From assembly GCF_000525795.1 (NCBI RefSeq), contig NZ_AOCG01000001.1:1-64000 (forward strand): a stretch of DNA of 64,000 nucleotides, written 5' to 3'. Made by a program: the position numbers and the translations under genes. This document shows positions 1 through 11,537 of the stretch, one piece after another. This DNA comes from Listeria aquatica FSL S10-1188 (lineage in GTDB: Bacteria > Bacillota > Bacilli > Lactobacillales > Listeriaceae). The notes under the pieces are model-generated. The model was not told the origin of the DNA, did not search any database, and saw only the letters and a program-made list of their open reading frames with translations. How positions within the stretch are numbered: position 1 is the first letter of the stretch; each line of letters starts with the position of its first letter.

Positions 1-19
1 AAAAGGAAGGGGTTTTTAA

Positions 20-1017
20 ATGGTTTCAAATTTGGTGATGTGGAGATTAAGAATCGCGTGGTTGTTGCACCGATGGCCGGCATTTCGAACTCTGCGTTTA
101 GGCTGACGGTAAAGGAATTTGGAGCAGGACTTGTTTGCTGTGAAATGATCAGTGACAAAGGGATTGCTTATCGCAACAAGAAAACGATTGATATGCTTTA
201 TATAGATGAGCGTGAAAAGCCGCTTAGTTTGCAAATTTTTGGCGGAGAAAAGGAAACGCTTGTTGAAGCGGCGAAATTCGTTGCTGAAAATACAACTGCA
301 GATATCATAGATATTAATATGGGCTGTCCAGTGAATAAAATTATTAAGTGTGAAGCTGGAGCTAAGTGGTTACTTGATCCAAATAAAGTGCATGACATGG
401 TGAAAGCGGTTGTGGAAGCGGTAGATAAACCGGTAACAGTGAAAATGCGAATTGGCTGGGATGATGAACATGTCTTCGCGGTTGAGAACGCTTTGGCTGC
501 TGAAAGTGCAGGTGCTTCTGCGGTTGCCATGCATGGTAGAACGCGTGTGCAAATGTATGAAGGGAAAGCCAACTGGGATATTCTTCGTGATGTTAAACAA
601 GCTGTTAAGATCCCGTTCATTGGAAATGGGGATGTGAAAACACCTGAAGATGCCAAGCGGATGCTTGAAGAGACGGGTGTTGACGGTGTTATGATTGGAC
701 GTGCGGCGCTTGGAAATCCGTGGATGATTTACCGGACGGTGAAATATCTAGAAACGGGTGAACTTCTTCCTGAACCGGAACCGCGTGAAAAAATTGAAAC
801 GGCTTTACTTCACTTAGATCGTCTTGTTGCGCTAAAAGGTGAAAATATTGCGGTTCGAGAATTCAGGCAACATGCGGCTTATTATTTGAAAGGTGCTCGT
901 GGAAGTACACGGGCGAAAGTAGCCGTCAACCAAGCGAGTGAAAAAGCAGAGATGGAAAAAATTCTGCGTGATTTTGTTGCTCAATATGAACAAAAAACGT
1001 TGTCTAAACAATCTTGA
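20..1017 (+). CDS. dusB: tRNA-dihydrouridine synthase B
   Basis: FMN-dependent enzyme that reduces uridine to dihydrouridine in tRNA. The N-terminal KNRVVVAPMAGISNSAFR, the INMGCPVNKI motif with the catalytic Cys, KMRIGWDDEH and the FMN phosphate-binding IGNGDV and MIGRAALGNPW are the hallmarks of the DusB TIM barrel. About 330 residues, as usual. The open frame only starts at a GTG at 40, but the family N-terminus (M-x-F-K-x-G-D) is encoded upstream in that frame, and an ATG at 20 with a good GGAAGGGG ribosome site is one base out of frame. I take 20 as the true start, with a one-base loss in the T run near 24-26. Followed by a terminator. Confidence 0.93.
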
Positions 1018-1025
1018 TACATGGA

Positions 1026-1061
1026 AAAGTTGTCTAATTTTTAATTTAGACAACTTTTTTT
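1026..1061 (+). terminator. Terminator after dusB
   Basis: Inverted repeat AAAGTTGTCTAA / TTTAGACAACTTT followed by a T run. Confidence 0.85.
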
Positions 1062-1131
1062 CGTTTTAGGCTAGAAAAAAGAGGGGGTTTAAGCGTATAA
1101 TGGATACATCTGTAGATATTGAAAAGAATAG

Positions 1132-2637
<1,506 letters not shown>

Positions 2638-2688
2638 ACTGGGATGACTGGATTTAGAAGTGTTTAGTGTAGCCTAAAGATGGTGTGC

Positions 2689-2716
2689 TTGCGCTTCTAA
2701 ATTATGCTGTTATAAT
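2689..2716 (+). promoter_or_regulatory. Promoter of the cysE-cysS operon
   Basis: TTGCGC, 16-base spacer, TATAAT; the start point would lie near 2723, at the beginning of the T-box leader. Confidence 0.6.
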
Positions 2717-2722
2717 AGAGGT

Positions 2723-2963
2723 ATTCAAATGAACGAAAACGTAGATGGGAAGAAGTACAAAGCGGGAAACTTAAAGAGAGAGTCCGGTGAGCTGGGAAGG
2801 ACTTAGTGAAACGACTTTGGAAATGCATCCTGGAGTTCTTGCGGGAAATGAAGTATCGCAAGACGGCGCAGGTCGTTAAAACTAGTGATGAGGTGGGGCT
2901 TTTTAAGCTCAATCAGAGTGGAACCGCGCAAGGCGTCTCTGTTTTTATAGAGGCGTCTTTTTG
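2723..2963 (+). promoter_or_regulatory. T-box leader (probably cysteine-specific)
   Basis: A tRNA-sensing riboswitch in front of cysE. The T-box sequence AGAGTGGAACCGCG is at 2915-2928, immediately followed by a terminator hairpin (2932-2957) with T run. The distal part of stem I is seen in GAGAGAGTCCGGTGAGCTGGG near 2775. A UGC triplet at 2824-2826 on the 3' side of stem I is the likely specifier (Cys), agreeing with the downstream cysteine biosynthesis and Cys-tRNA synthetase genes. In the Bacillus gltX-cysE-cysS operon a Cys T-box also sits before cysE. The specifier position is inferred by eye, not from a folded model. Confidence 0.85.
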
Positions 2964-3023
2964 TTTTGAATAAATGTTCGTTTGATGGGGAGTCTGCAAA
3001 AGAGGGATCTAGGAGGAAACGGC

Positions 3024-3650
3024 ATGGTATGGAAAGTTAAGGAGGATTTGCGTGCGATCATGAAAAATGACCCAGCTACGCGAAATTATGTGGATGCATT
3101 TTTTACAAATGCAGGGGTCCATGCTATTTGGGCATATCGCTTGGCTCATTTTTTCTACAAGCGCAAACTCATACTTTTTTCAAAAATCATTTCGCAAGTG
3201 GCTCGATTTTTAACGAATATCGAAATTCATCCAGGTGCAGAACTTGGTCGGCGTTTATTTATTGATCATGGTGCTGGGGTTGTGATCGGGGAAACGGTCG
3301 AACTTGGAACGGATGTAGTGCTATTTCATGGGGTAACGCTTGGTGGAACTGGAAAGCATACGGGAAAACGGCATCCAACAGTGAAAAATGGCGCGTTGAT
3401 TTCGGCCGGTGTGAAAGTGCTTGGTCCTGTGACGATTGGTGAGGAATCAAAAATTGGTGCGGGAGCTGTGGTTTTGAAAGATGTTCCACCTTATGCGACG
3501 GTAGTTGGGATTCCAGCTAAAGTTGTTAGGATTAATGGCAAATCTGTGGCGCATGCTGAACCGGATTTAGAAGGTTTATATGAACGAATTGAAGTTTTAG
3601 AAAAGAAATTAGCTCAATATGAGGAGAAAAAGGAGTCGATGGATAAATGA
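3024..3650 (+). CDS. cysE: Serine O-acetyltransferase
   Basis: Acetylates serine with acetyl-CoA, the first step of cysteine synthesis. Left-handed beta-helix hexapeptide repeats are clear ([40 protein letters not shown]), and the C-terminus is charged and helical. I use the ATG at 3024, preceded by AGGAGGAAAC, giving 208 residues; an in-frame ATG at 2982 lacks a ribosome site and would add an unconserved extension. The stop overlaps the cysS start (ATGA). Expression should be controlled by the upstream T-box. Confidence 0.95.
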   Translation: MVWKVKEDLRAIMKNDPATRNYVDAFFTNAGVHAIWAYRLAHFFYKRKLILFSKIISQVARFLTNIEIHPGAELGRRLFIDHGAGVVIGETVELGTDVVLFHGVTLGGTGKHTGKRHPTVKNGALISAGVKVLGPVTIGEESKIGAGAVVLKDVPPYATVVGIPAKVVRINGKSVAHAEPDLEGLYERIEVLEKKLAQYEEKKESMDK

Positions 3651-5062
3651 CTTTGCAGATTTATAATACGCTCACGAGAGAGAAGGAAACTTTCAAGCCT
3701 ATTGAAGATGGAAAAGTGAGAATGTATGTTTGTGGTCCAACGGTTTATAACTACATTCATATTGGCAATGCTCGTCCGATCATTGTTTTTGATACGGTGC
3801 GTCGCTATTTGACTTACCGCGGTTATAATGTTAACTTTGTTTCGAATTTTACGGATGTGGATGATAAGTTGATCAGGGCTGCAGAAGAATTGAAACTCAC
3901 GGTACCTGAAGTTGCGGATAAGTTTATTGGTGCGTATTTTGATGATGTTGATCGTTTGAATGTCGCGAAGGCAACTGTGAATCCACGTGTTACAGAGAAT
4001 ATGGATGAAATTATTGAATTTATTTCTGCGCTGATCGATAAAGGCTTTGCTTATGAATCAGGTGGAGATGTTTATTATAGGACGCGAAAATTTGCCGATT
4101 ATGGGAAGCTTTCCCATCAGCCAATTGAAGATTTGCGCCACGGCGCGCGAGTTGAAACCAATGAGCTGAAAGAGGAACAACTAGATTTTACACTTTGGAA
4201 AAAAGCCAAGCCCGGTGAAATTTATTGGGAAAGTCCTTTTGGAAACGGGAGGCCTGGTTGGCACATTGAGTGCTCTACGCTTGCCAAGAAATATTTGGGG
4301 GATACGATTGATATTCATGCGGGTGGTCAAGATTTGATTTTTCCTCATCATGAAGATGAAATTGCGCAATCAGAATCTTTAACGGGGCATACATTTGCTA
4401 ATTACTGGATGCATAATGGCTTTTTAAATATTGATGGCGAGAAAATGTCGAAGTCACTTGGCAATTTTATCACCTTACATGATCTTCTCGAAGAAATTGA
4501 TCCAAATGTGATTCGCTTTTTCATGCTTTCTGTGCAATATCGTCGGCCGATATCGCTTAGTGATGCGACGCTCAATGATGCTGCTAATGGTTTAGAGCGC
4601 CTGCAAACGGCGTATCAAAATTTGAAATATCGTCTTGAAACGGTTGAAGAGGACCACTTTGAATTGGAACATCAAGATGAATGGCTTGAACAGCTTACAG
4701 AATTGAAGCAACAATTTGAAGCGGAAATGGATGATGATTTTAATACGGCGAATGCGATTACGGCTTTCTATGAACTCGCAAAGCGTTCTAATATTTATTT
4801 AGCGCAGGACAAAGTTTCGGTAACGGTTCTCCGTGAGTTCTTGAGTATGTTACAGCTTTTTGCTAATGTCTTGGGTATTAAATTGGAGCAAGTAGCTGTT
4901 TCGGGGCTAGAAGATGCAGAGATCGATGAGCTGATTGAAGAACGGCTTCAAGCGCGAAATGAACGCAACTTTGCACGTGCGGACGAAATTCGTGATTTGC
5001 TGAAAGAAAAGAATATCATCCTAGAAGATACGGCGCATGGCACGCGCTGGAAACGGGGTTAA
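3647..5062 (+). CDS. cysS: Cysteinyl-tRNA synthetase
   Basis: Class I synthetase that charges tRNA-Cys; 471 residues. HIGH-type motif [11 protein letters not shown] at about residue 35, zinc ligands CGPTVYN... and HIECS, KMSKS loop [10 protein letters not shown] near 266. Co-transcribed with cysE (four-base overlap) and mrnC (three-base gap). Confidence 0.97.
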   Translation: MTLQIYNTLTREKETFKPIEDGKVRMYVCGPTVYNYIHIGNARPIIVFDTVRRYLTYRGYNVNFVSNFTDVDDKLIRAAEELKLTVPEVADKFIGAYFDDVDRLNVAKATVNPRVTENMDEIIEFISALIDKGFAYESGGDVYYRTRKFADYGKLSHQPIEDLRHGARVETNELKEEQLDFTLWKKAKPGEIYWESPFGNGRPGWHIECSTLAKKYLGDTIDIHAGGQDLIFPHHEDEIAQSESLTGHTFANYWMHNGFLNIDGEKMSKSLGNFITLHDLLEEIDPNVIRFFMLSVQYRRPISLSDATLNDAANGLERLQTAYQNLKYRLETVEEDHFELEHQDEWLEQLTELKQQFEAEMDDDFNTANAITAFYELAKRSNIYLAQDKVSVTVLREFLSMLQLFANVLGIKLEQVAVSGLEDAEIDELIEERLQARNERNFARADEIRDLLKEKNIILEDTAHGTRWKRG

Positions 5063-5065
5063 GCG

Positions 5066-5482
5066 ATGCCTGGAGTTAAAGATTATAAACAGTTGAATGG
5101 CTTGACGCTCGCATATATGGGCGATGCCGTTTATGAAAAATTTATTCGTGAGCACTTGCTTGTATCGGGGAAAACGAAACCAAATCTGCTCCATAAGACG
5201 GCGACTAAATACGTTTCTGCAAAAGGGCAAGCGAAAGTTTTAAATCGACTTTTGGAAAGTGGCTTTTTGACAGAAGAAGAGGAAGCGATCTACCGGCGTG
5301 GTCGAAATGCAAAGTCACATTCGGTTCCGAAAAATACGGATCTTGCGACTTATAATTTATCGACAGCTTTTGAAGCGGTTATTGGCTACCTATATTTAGG
5401 TGAGGAAGAAAAGCGGCTGAACGAATGGCTGATTTTGGCAGTGCAAACGATTGAGGAGGAGAATCTGGATGGCAAAAAATGA
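5066..5482 (+). CDS. mrnC: Mini-ribonuclease III
   Basis: Dimeric RNase III-like enzyme without a dsRNA-binding domain that matures 23S rRNA ends. 138 residues; the RNase III signature is [18 protein letters not shown] near the N-terminus, with a second acidic site near [12 protein letters not shown]. Overlaps the start of rlmB, as in other Bacillales. Confidence 0.93.
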   Translation: MPGVKDYKQLNGLTLAYMGDAVYEKFIREHLLVSGKTKPNLLHKTATKYVSAKGQAKVLNRLLESGFLTEEEEAIYRRGRNAKSHSVPKNTDLATYNLSTAFEAVIGYLYLGEEEKRLNEWLILAVQTIEEENLDGKK

Positions 5483-6218
5483 AGATTGGATTGGTGGGCG
5501 AAATCCGGTTCTCGAGGCATTACGCTCAGGACGGGAAATTCAACAAATTTTAGTTGCAGAAGGCTCGAATAAAGGTGTTATGCAGCAAGTGATCCGCCTT
5601 GCAAAGGACCGGAAGATTGATGTGCGGTTTGTGCCAAAAGTCAAAATTGATAAGGTTGCTGAAGGTGCTCATCAAGGGGTTGCGGCACAAGTGGCTGCTT
5701 ATCATTACTATGAGCTAGATGATTTATTTAAGCGTGCCGAAGAAAAAGGAGAGCAGCCATTTTTTATTATTTTGGATGAACTGGAAGATCCGCACAACTT
5801 AGGCTCAATTATGCGGACGGCGGATGCTGTTGGCGCGCATGGCATTATCATTCCTAAAAGACGTTCGGTTAGTTTGACGCAAACGGTTGCTAAAGCATCG
5901 ACAGGAGCCATTGAATATATTCCGGTTGTGCGAGTGACGAATATTTCGCAAACAATGGAAGAGTTGCAAAAGCGTGGATTATGGATTTTTGGGACGGATG
6001 CGTCTTGTAGCAGTGATTATCGCACGATGGATGCGGAACTCGCGCTAGCGCTTGTGATCGGTAGTGAAGGAAAAGGGATGAGCCGATTAGTTCGTGAGAA
6101 ATGTGATTTTCTTATTCATTTGCCGATGGTAGGACAAGTAACTTCACTCAATGCTTCAGTTGCTGCAAGTCTTTTGATGTATGAAGTTTATCGCAAGCGA
6201 AATCCGTTGGAGAGCTAA
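5469..6218 (+). CDS. rlmB: 23S rRNA (guanosine-2'-O)-methyltransferase RlmB, SpoU family
   Basis: SAM-dependent 2'-O-methylation of a 23S rRNA guanosine. N-terminal substrate-binding domain ([19 protein letters not shown]), then SPOUT motifs: [34 protein letters not shown] and [21 protein letters not shown] start at ATG 5469, directly after a GAGGAGG site; the upstream ATG at 5451 lacks one. 249 residues. Confidence 0.95.
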   Translation: MAKNEDWIGGRNPVLEALRSGREIQQILVAEGSNKGVMQQVIRLAKDRKIDVRFVPKVKIDKVAEGAHQGVAAQVAAYHYYELDDLFKRAEEKGEQPFFIILDELEDPHNLGSIMRTADAVGAHGIIIPKRRSVSLTQTVAKASTGAIEYIPVVRVTNISQTMEELQKRGLWIFGTDASCSSDYRTMDAELALALVIGSEGKGMSRLVREKCDFLIHLPMVGQVTSLNASVAASLLMYEVYRKRNPLES

Positions 6219-6734
6219 ATGATGAAGCGGATATTGCTTGTTGATGGCTATAATGTCATAGGTGCCTGGCCGAATTTAAGCCGTTTAAAGGATCGTGATC
6301 TTGAATCAGCTAGGAATACACTTGTTGAATGGATGGCTGAATATCAAAGTTATTCGGGTTATCAGGTGGTCGTTGTGTTTGATGCCCAGTATGTTCGGGG
6401 TATTAAAAGAAAACTTCGTCAAAATAATGTGGATGTGATTTTCACGAAGGAAGATGAAACCGCGGATGAATATATTGAACGTAAAGCGGTAGAATGGAAA
6501 AATGCTAAGACACAGATCATGGTTGCAACGAGTGATTATGCGGAACAATGGGCTATTTTTGGTCAAGGGGCACTTCGGATTTCTTCGCGAGAACTTTTGT
6601 TTGAAATTCAAGAAATGGGTCGTGATATTGATAAGAAAATTAAAAGTATCCAAGAAGAAAAGCCTAAATCGAAACTAAACTTGGATTCTGAAGTGATTGA
6701 GCAGTTAGAAAATTGGCGAAGAGGCGAAAAATAG
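6219..6734 (+). CDS. rae1: Ribosome-associated endoribonuclease Rae1 (YacP, NYN domain)
   Basis: NYN/PIN-like nuclease that in Bacillus subtilis cleaves translated mRNA in the ribosomal A site. Motifs: LLVDGYNVIGAW (first acidic site), VVVFDAQYVRG, FTKEDETADEYIE and VATSDYAEQ. 171 residues. Sits between rlmB and sigH, the conserved position. The start may be 6219 or the adjacent ATG at 6222. Confidence 0.92.
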   Translation: MMKRILLVDGYNVIGAWPNLSRLKDRDLESARNTLVEWMAEYQSYSGYQVVVVFDAQYVRGIKRKLRQNNVDVIFTKEDETADEYIERKAVEWKNAKTQIMVATSDYAEQWAIFGQGALRISSRELLFEIQEMGRDIDKKIKSIQEEKPKSKLNLDSEVIEQLENWRRGEK

Positions 6735-6809
6735 TCGTTGACGGCAGAAGTTCTGGTTCGTTATAATAAGGCAACTTAAAAATCTTCTTGAAAAGGAGTT
6801 TAGCCGATA

Positions 6810-7486
6810 GTGAAGCGTGAAAAAAAAAGAAGAACGTAATGAACTCGATTTGCTTGAACTTGCTCGAGAAGGGGATGCGGATGCGCTTGAATATTTCTTT
6901 TCGAAATACCAGCCGGTTATTTACTGGAAGGCTACGCAATATTTTTTGCAAGGAGCCGAACGGGATGATTTGATTCAAGAAGCTATGATTGGTCTTTTTA
7001 AAGCGATTCGCGATTTTGATCCAGAAAAGGAAGCCTCGTTCAAGTCATTTGCGGAAATGTGTATTAATAGACAATTGCTTTCGGCTGTGAAGCGCTCGCT
7101 AAGAAAGAAGAATATGCCGCTCAATCAGTCAATTTCGCTGGATACGCCACTTACTTCGGATGAAGAATCGGTGGACTGGACGTTATTAGATGTGATTTCA
7201 GAAAAACAAGCTGAAACTCCGGAAGATTTCTTGATAAAAAATGAAGATTTGACTGGGGCAGTCAAAAAATTAGAACAAGTTACTAGCCCATTTGAAAAAA
7301 AAAGTTTTGCAGCAGTATTTAGAAGGAAGAAGCTATCAAGAAATGGCTGAGAGCTTTGATGTGAAGGAAAAATCGATTGATAATGCCCTGCAACGCATTA
7401 AAAGAAAAATTGGGGCAGGAACTTTCTTGAGTAAAAACTGTAACAAAATATTCACAGAATTGGGTTTGACGTTTGGGGTCGACTAG
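6810..7486 (+). CDS. sigH: RNA polymerase sigma factor SigH, two apparent frameshifts
   Basis: Sigma-70 family factor of the SigH (Spo0H) type. Region 2 is seen in FFSKYQPVIYWKATQYF, DDLIQEAMIGLFKAIRDFDP and SFKSFAEMCINRQ; region 4 in YLEGRSYQEMAESFDVKEKSIDNALQRIKRKI. The frame breaks at the 9-A run 7295-7303 (an 8-A run gives SPFEKKVLQQYLEGRSY). A similar 9-A run at 6820-6828 separates the body from the GTG at 6810, the only start with a well-placed GGAG (6795-6798). Both look like one-base overcalls, giving about 224 residues. Confidence 0.88.
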
Positions 7487-7560
7487 TGATATATTTATAA
7501 AGGTGAATAGTCTTCTTTGAAACACCACGGAGTGAATAGTATCGGAGTTGAAAGAAGTCA

Positions 7561-7710
7561 ATGAAAAAGAAAACTTCACTTGCATGTAGCGAGTGTGGCT
7601 CAAGAAATTACACAGTAAGTGCCAGTGGATCAAATAAGCAGGTTCGATTAGAAGTGAAGAAGTTTTGCCGGCACTGTAATAAACACACTTTACATCGAGA
7701 AACGAAATAG
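7561..7710 (+). CDS. rpmG: 50S ribosomal protein L33, zinc-binding form
   Basis: 49 residues, [17 protein letters not shown] at the N-terminus. Cys pairs at 9/12 and 36/39 form a four-Cys zinc ribbon, so this is the zinc-dependent (C+) form. First gene of the rpmG-secE-nusG group. Confidence 0.93.
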   Translation: MKKKTSLACSECGSRNYTVSASGSNKQVRLEVKKFCRHCNKHTLHRETK

Positions 7711-7732
7711 AGGTATTGGAGGTTTATCAAGC

Positions 7733-7912
7733 ATGTCCGCAATTACGAGATTCTTTAAAAATGTAGCGTCTGAAATGAGCAAAGTAACATGGCCGACGCG
7801 TCAAGAAATGGTGAAATATACAGTAACTGTAGTAATCACAGTTATTCTTTTTGCTGTCTTCTTCATGGTCTTAGATTTTGGAATTGAACAATTGATTCAA
7901 CTTCTTATGTAA
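7733..7912 (+). CDS. secE: Preprotein translocase subunit SecE
   Basis: 59 residues with the conserved cytoplasmic segment [13 protein letters not shown] followed by one transmembrane helix (about 30-50). Clamps the SecY channel. GGAGG lies ten bases before ATG 7733. Confidence 0.95.
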   Translation: MSAITRFFKNVASEMSKVTWPTRQEMVKYTVTVVITVILFAVFFMVLDFGIEQLIQLLM

Positions 7913-7937
7913 AAGCTAGGATTTTTAAAAAAAAGAG

Positions 7938-7946
7938 TGCTATAAT
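7938..7946 (+). promoter_or_regulatory. Extended -10 promoter upstream of nusG
   Basis: TGCTATAAT, an extended -10 element; no good -35 is visible. Transcription would begin near 7953, only a few bases before a terminator hairpin. Confidence 0.5.
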
Positions 7947-7958
7947 ACTACTTGAGCT

Positions 7959-7985
7959 AAAACCCGATTGATACGGGTTTTTTGT
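7959..7985 (+). terminator. Promoter-proximal terminator before nusG
   Basis: AAACCCG, 7-base loop, CGGGTTT, then a T run. It lies between secE and nusG, just after the -10 element at 7938-7946. Confidence 0.75.
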
Positions 7986-8060
7986 TTTGAGAAAAATGAG
8001 TCTGAAGATAAATGATTAATTTCGAAGGAGGAAGGCAGCACAGGCTGTCAAAAAAATGTG

Positions 8061-8594
8061 ATGGAAAAAAATTGGTATGTGGTTCACACTTATTCCGGTT
8101 ATGAAAACAAGGTGAAAGCAAATCTTGAAAAACGTGTAGAATCAATGGGTATGTCGGATAAAATTTTCCGTGTAATCGTCCCTGAAGAAGAAGAAACAGA
8201 AGTTAAAAATGGCAAAACAAAAACAATCAAACGGAAAACGTTCCCTGGTTATGTGCTAGTTGAAATTGTAATGACGGATGACTCTTGGTACGTCGTACGG
8301 AACACGCCAGGCGTAACTGGTTTTGTTGGTTCGGCAGGATCAGGATCAAAACCAACACCACTTCTTCCAGATGAAGCTGACCGAATCCTGAAAAGTATGG
8401 GAATGGTCGACAAAGCTGCAGAAGCTGATTTTGAAATTGGTGAAACAGTTATGGTTAAAGAAGGACCATTTGCGGATTACTCTGGTAAAGTGGACGAAAT
8501 GGACTTTGATAAAGGTAAAGCCAAAGTTATGGTTAACATGTTCGGGCGGGAAACGCCAGTTGAAGTTGACTTTGACCAAGTTGAAAAAATTTAA
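8061..8594 (+). CDS. nusG: Transcription termination/antitermination factor NusG
   Basis: 177 residues, with an NGN domain beginning EKNWYVVHTYSGYENKV and a C-terminal KOW motif (VMVKEGPFADYSGKVDEMD). Binds RNA polymerase and, in Bacillales, enhances pausing. ATG 8061 fits the family start; a GTG at 8058 is equally possible. The best ribosome site (GGAGGAAGG) lies about 30 bases upstream, unusually far. Confidence 0.95.
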   Translation: MEKNWYVVHTYSGYENKVKANLEKRVESMGMSDKIFRVIVPEEEETEVKNGKTKTIKRKTFPGYVLVEIVMTDDSWYVVRNTPGVTGFVGSAGSGSKPTPLLPDEADRILKSMGMVDKAAEADFEIGETVMVKEGPFADYSGKVDEMDFDKGKAKVMVNMFGRETPVEVDFDQVEKI

Positions 8595-8600
8595 CATAGA

Positions 8601-8631
8601 AAACAGTTCGCGTAAGCGGGCTGTTTTTTTT
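8601..8631 (+). terminator. Terminator after nusG
   Basis: ACAGTTCGC / GCGGGCTGT hairpin with GTAA loop, followed by eight T. Confidence 0.85.
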
Positions 8632-8769
8632 ATGTGATTTTTAAATGCAACGAATTTGTGAACAATTAGCGAGCGCACTTCCTTTTTTTTTTCATACACG
8701 TATTCTAAAAGCCATGTTGCTATGCTACACTGAAACGTGACTAAAATGACATCAAGAAGGAGTTACAAC

Positions 8770-9201
8770 ATGTTAAAAAGAATAGTAGTAGTTAGTTTTG
8801 GAATGGTTTTGATAGCGGGAAGTATGGGGCTGATAAATGTCTACGCCGCTGGAAATACGAAGGATACAACATTTGACTTGCTTTTGAGACCATCTGCTAA
8901 ATCTGCGGATTATGATCAAACGGGGTTTCGAAAAAAGAATAATACGTCAGCTGTATATATGAAAGTTAATTATGTGAAAAATAAGAAAAATAGGGTGCCT
9001 GCGTGGGTTCTTGGTGGTAACGGATGGACAAGTAAAAATTGTTCTGGCGGAAACTACTATAATGCGCATATCAGAGGAATAAAGCGAATGACAAACTATG
9101 TTCGAGAAGAAGGAAGAACAAGTGCAGCAATTAAGACAGGTGCTGACCCGAGACAAACGAATAATGTAGAAGGTGTTTGGAGCCCTGATTCGAGAAGATG
9201 A
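8770..9201 (+). CDS. Secreted small protein, DUF2712-like
   Basis: 143 residues with a Sec signal peptide (MLKRIVVVSFGMVLIAGSMG, likely cleaved after VYA at 28) and a soluble mature part rich in Asn, Gly, Lys and Tyr ending GVWSPDSRR. The length, secretion and the GxWSPDS end resemble DUF2712 family proteins of Bacillus and Listeria; this assignment is from memory and moderate. It leads a cassette of three membrane permeases, an ABC ATPase and an anchored protein. That context resembles secreted-peptide export or immunity cassettes. ATG 8770 is preceded by AAGGAG. Function is not known. Confidence 0.75.
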   Translation: MLKRIVVVSFGMVLIAGSMGLINVYAAGNTKDTTFDLLLRPSAKSADYDQTGFRKKNNTSAVYMKVNYVKNKKNRVPAWVLGGNGWTSKNCSGGNYYNAHIRGIKRMTNYVREEGRTSAAIKTGADPRQTNNVEGVWSPDSRR

Positions 9202-9274
9202 TATACGCTCGATCGGTTGAAAATGAGCCGCGAATTTATATAGGCTTTTAGCAAAGGAGTGAACATACACAGAT

Positions 9275-10073
9275 ATGCATCATTATTTTATTCAAAGAAT
9301 TTTGCACAAAAGGTCTTTTCAAATTGCATTGCTTATCGGAACGCTCTTGTCTTTGTTTTATTTGATTGCAGATGTTTTTCCAAACCGTTTATATGGTGGC
9401 TCACCATACACTAGATGGATTGAAAGTTTTACGGGTTCAGAGGTTCCGCAATTGCTATTTATGCTTATGCCGATTATTTCGGCAATGGCAGCGGCGGATA
9501 TTTATGCGGTTGATAAGAAAAATGGCTTTTTCGCTCACATTTACACGAAAAATTTGCGAAAAAAAATATTTTATAAATTTATATGGTTATAATTTTTTAT
9601 TTGCAGGTTTAAGTTTTGTTTTTCCTCTACTACTCAATATTTATGGTTGCTTCATGTTGCTGCCGAATCACCCACCGGATTTGTTAGTGACAACAAGTGA
9701 AGCCGTTCCCCAGATGTTTTCAACCACTTTATTTCCAGCGCTTTATTATGCCCATCCATTTTTACATATCTTGCTTTATGTTGGGATTGCATTTTTGTCT
9801 GCGGGGATGTATGCCGCAATTGCGCTTTCCGTTAGCTTTTTTGTTAAATCTAGCTTTTTGATTTTCCTTTCAGCTTTTATCGTTGATTACATTTGGACTT
9901 ATTTGATTCCAATTGATTTGAATGATAGTATTTCCTATTTTCCAACGGTATTTTCGAGGCAAATTTCAACACCGATCTTGTCCTTTGAAATCATGCTGGT
10001 CGTTTGGGGATCGGGTGCTTTACTGGCAAGTGTGCTCTATGTTATCGGGGTGAAAAAGTATGTGGTCAAATAA
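9275..10073 (+). CDS. ABC-2 type membrane permease, one apparent frameshift
   Basis: About 265 residues, with a helix at 15-35 (LIGTLLSLFYLIADVF) and several more hydrophobic segments in the C-terminal two thirds. The reading frame changes around 9560-9600, inside A/T runs; hydrophobic coding continues in the other frame. Overlaps the next permease by 14 bases, so the two are translationally coupled. No specific substrate can be read. Belongs to the 8.7-12.7 kb cassette. Confidence 0.75.
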
Positions 10074-10752
10074 GCTTCTACAAGTTATCTGGATGGATTT
10101 AGTGGAGAAAAAATGGCTGTTTCTAGGAGTTTGGATTGTTGCGAGTGCAGCGATCGTTAAAACAGTAATGGAAACGAAAAAGGAAAGTACCTTGCTTGTT
10201 GTTGGAAACTTTGGGGCTGGAGCTTATGAAAAATTGATACTGCCTTCATTCTTGATTTTGCTGTACATCTTTACGGGGAACTCACTAGAGTTAAATCGAA
10301 TATTTGCTTGTGGTGGAAGGAAGCAAGTATTTGGAGAATTATTAAGGCGAGTGATTTTTACTACCCTTCTTTATGTTTTTTGTTATGCCTTTATCGTTTT
10401 CGCTGTGGTCGCAATAAAATATGGAGCGTCATCTTTGTTTTTTTCACTACTTTTTAAAGTTACTTTTACCTTGCTTAGTTTTTTATTCTTTATGGGTATC
10501 AGTTTTGTGATTCTTGTACTTGTTACGAAGTATTTTATTTTTTCGATGATAATTTTAGTGGCGATTCCATTTGTCGATCAAACAATTGATGTGTATTTTG
10601 ATCGAACTTTTATTGTTTCTAAGGCTTTTTGGGATGGTGAATCCCCTTTGTTTTGGCAAGATGCGACTTTGAATGCGATTTATTTTGTTGGGTTAAGTAT
10701 TTTAGTGCTTGTATTGCTCGAGGGGATCATCAAACAGAAAAGTTTTTACTAA
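10060..10752 (+). CDS. ABC-2 type membrane permease
   Basis: 230 residues with about six hydrophobic segments (for example FLGVWIVASAAIV, LILPSFLILLYIF, LLSFLFFMGISFVILVLV). No soluble domain. Second of three membrane proteins in the cassette; probably pairs with the ATPase at 11538. No close family recognised. Confidence 0.75.
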   Translation: MWSNKLLQVIWMDLVEKKWLFLGVWIVASAAIVKTVMETKKESTLLVVGNFGAGAYEKLILPSFLILLYIFTGNSLELNRIFACGGRKQVFGELLRRVIFTTLLYVFCYAFIVFAVVAIKYGASSLFFSLLFKVTFTLLSFLFFMGISFVILVLVTKYFIFSMIILVAIPFVDQTIDVYFDRTFIVSKAFWDGESPLFWQDATLNAIYFVGLSILVLVLLEGIIKQKSFY

Positions 10753-10767
10753 GTGGGAGGAGTCTCT

Positions 10768-11533
10768 TTGAGTCAACTTTTTTTTATTAATGCAACGTGA
10801 TAGACACTTGCTTTTCGCTCGAAGTTGGAAACGGCTTTTAGTTGGAGGAATTGTTCTAGCAGGGCTTGTTTTAAAAGAAATGCAAGGTTTTCACGACGAA
10901 CAGCAAGCGAGTATTGGCGATTTGTTTGCTGTGATGGTTGGCGGAGTGACGGTAGAAGCTATTCGAGATCATGCACTTCTCTTCCCATATACGTGGTTTT
11001 TCTTACTTGTACTTCCTGTTGTGATCTCTTTTGATTTTGTGCGAGCAGATTTATTTGGCGGCGCCAGTCATATTCTTGCAAAGTCTTCTCGAAAAATTTA
11101 CTGGCTAAGTAAATGTGTAGTTCTTGTCTTGATGAATTGTGGGATTTGTCTGGGATATCTGGGGATTATTGCAGGATTTGGCTATTTTATGGGGCTAGAT
11201 GATTTTTCTCTAGAAAGAATCGTTTTTGTGCTTGCTTTTTTGTGGCTCGGCATGACCATAAGCTGTTTGATTTTTTCGCTCTTGTCGTTGTTTGTAAGAG
11301 AAATTACGGGGATTATGTTTACGATGATATTAGTCTGTAGCGGACTTCGGAGCACGAATCTTATTTTCCCGACAGGGCATTTCATGTGGATTCGACATTC
11401 AGAGTTTACGCGTTTTGCTATCTCAGATTCAATCACGGTTATTTATGGAATTTGTTTACTTGGGATAATCCTCATCATGGGGCTTATTGGCATTGACAGA
11501 ATAGATATTTTAACAGCAAAGAGTGAGGAGTGA
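10768..11533 (+). CDS. ABC-2 type membrane permease, apparent N-terminal frameshift
   Basis: About 254 residues, polytopic. The uninterrupted frame starts at ATG 10790, but the only well-placed ribosome site (GGGAGGAG) points to TTG 10768; the two are joined if the 8-T run at 10778-10785 is really seven. The stop lies just before the ATPase start, so the genes are coupled. Confidence 0.75.
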
Positions 11534-11537
11534 ACGG

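Larger units (their letters stand above)
2638..3023 (+). other. lysS-cysE intergenic region, non-coding
   Basis: No gene. It holds a sigma-A promoter, a T-box leader and its terminator, listed separately. No remnant of gltX or of rRNA genes is visible. Confidence 0.7.

Noticed and set aside
6810..7486. sigH as a true pseudogene
   Set aside because: Both halves are well conserved and the breaks fall in A9 runs like many others in this window; a sequencing artefact is simpler.
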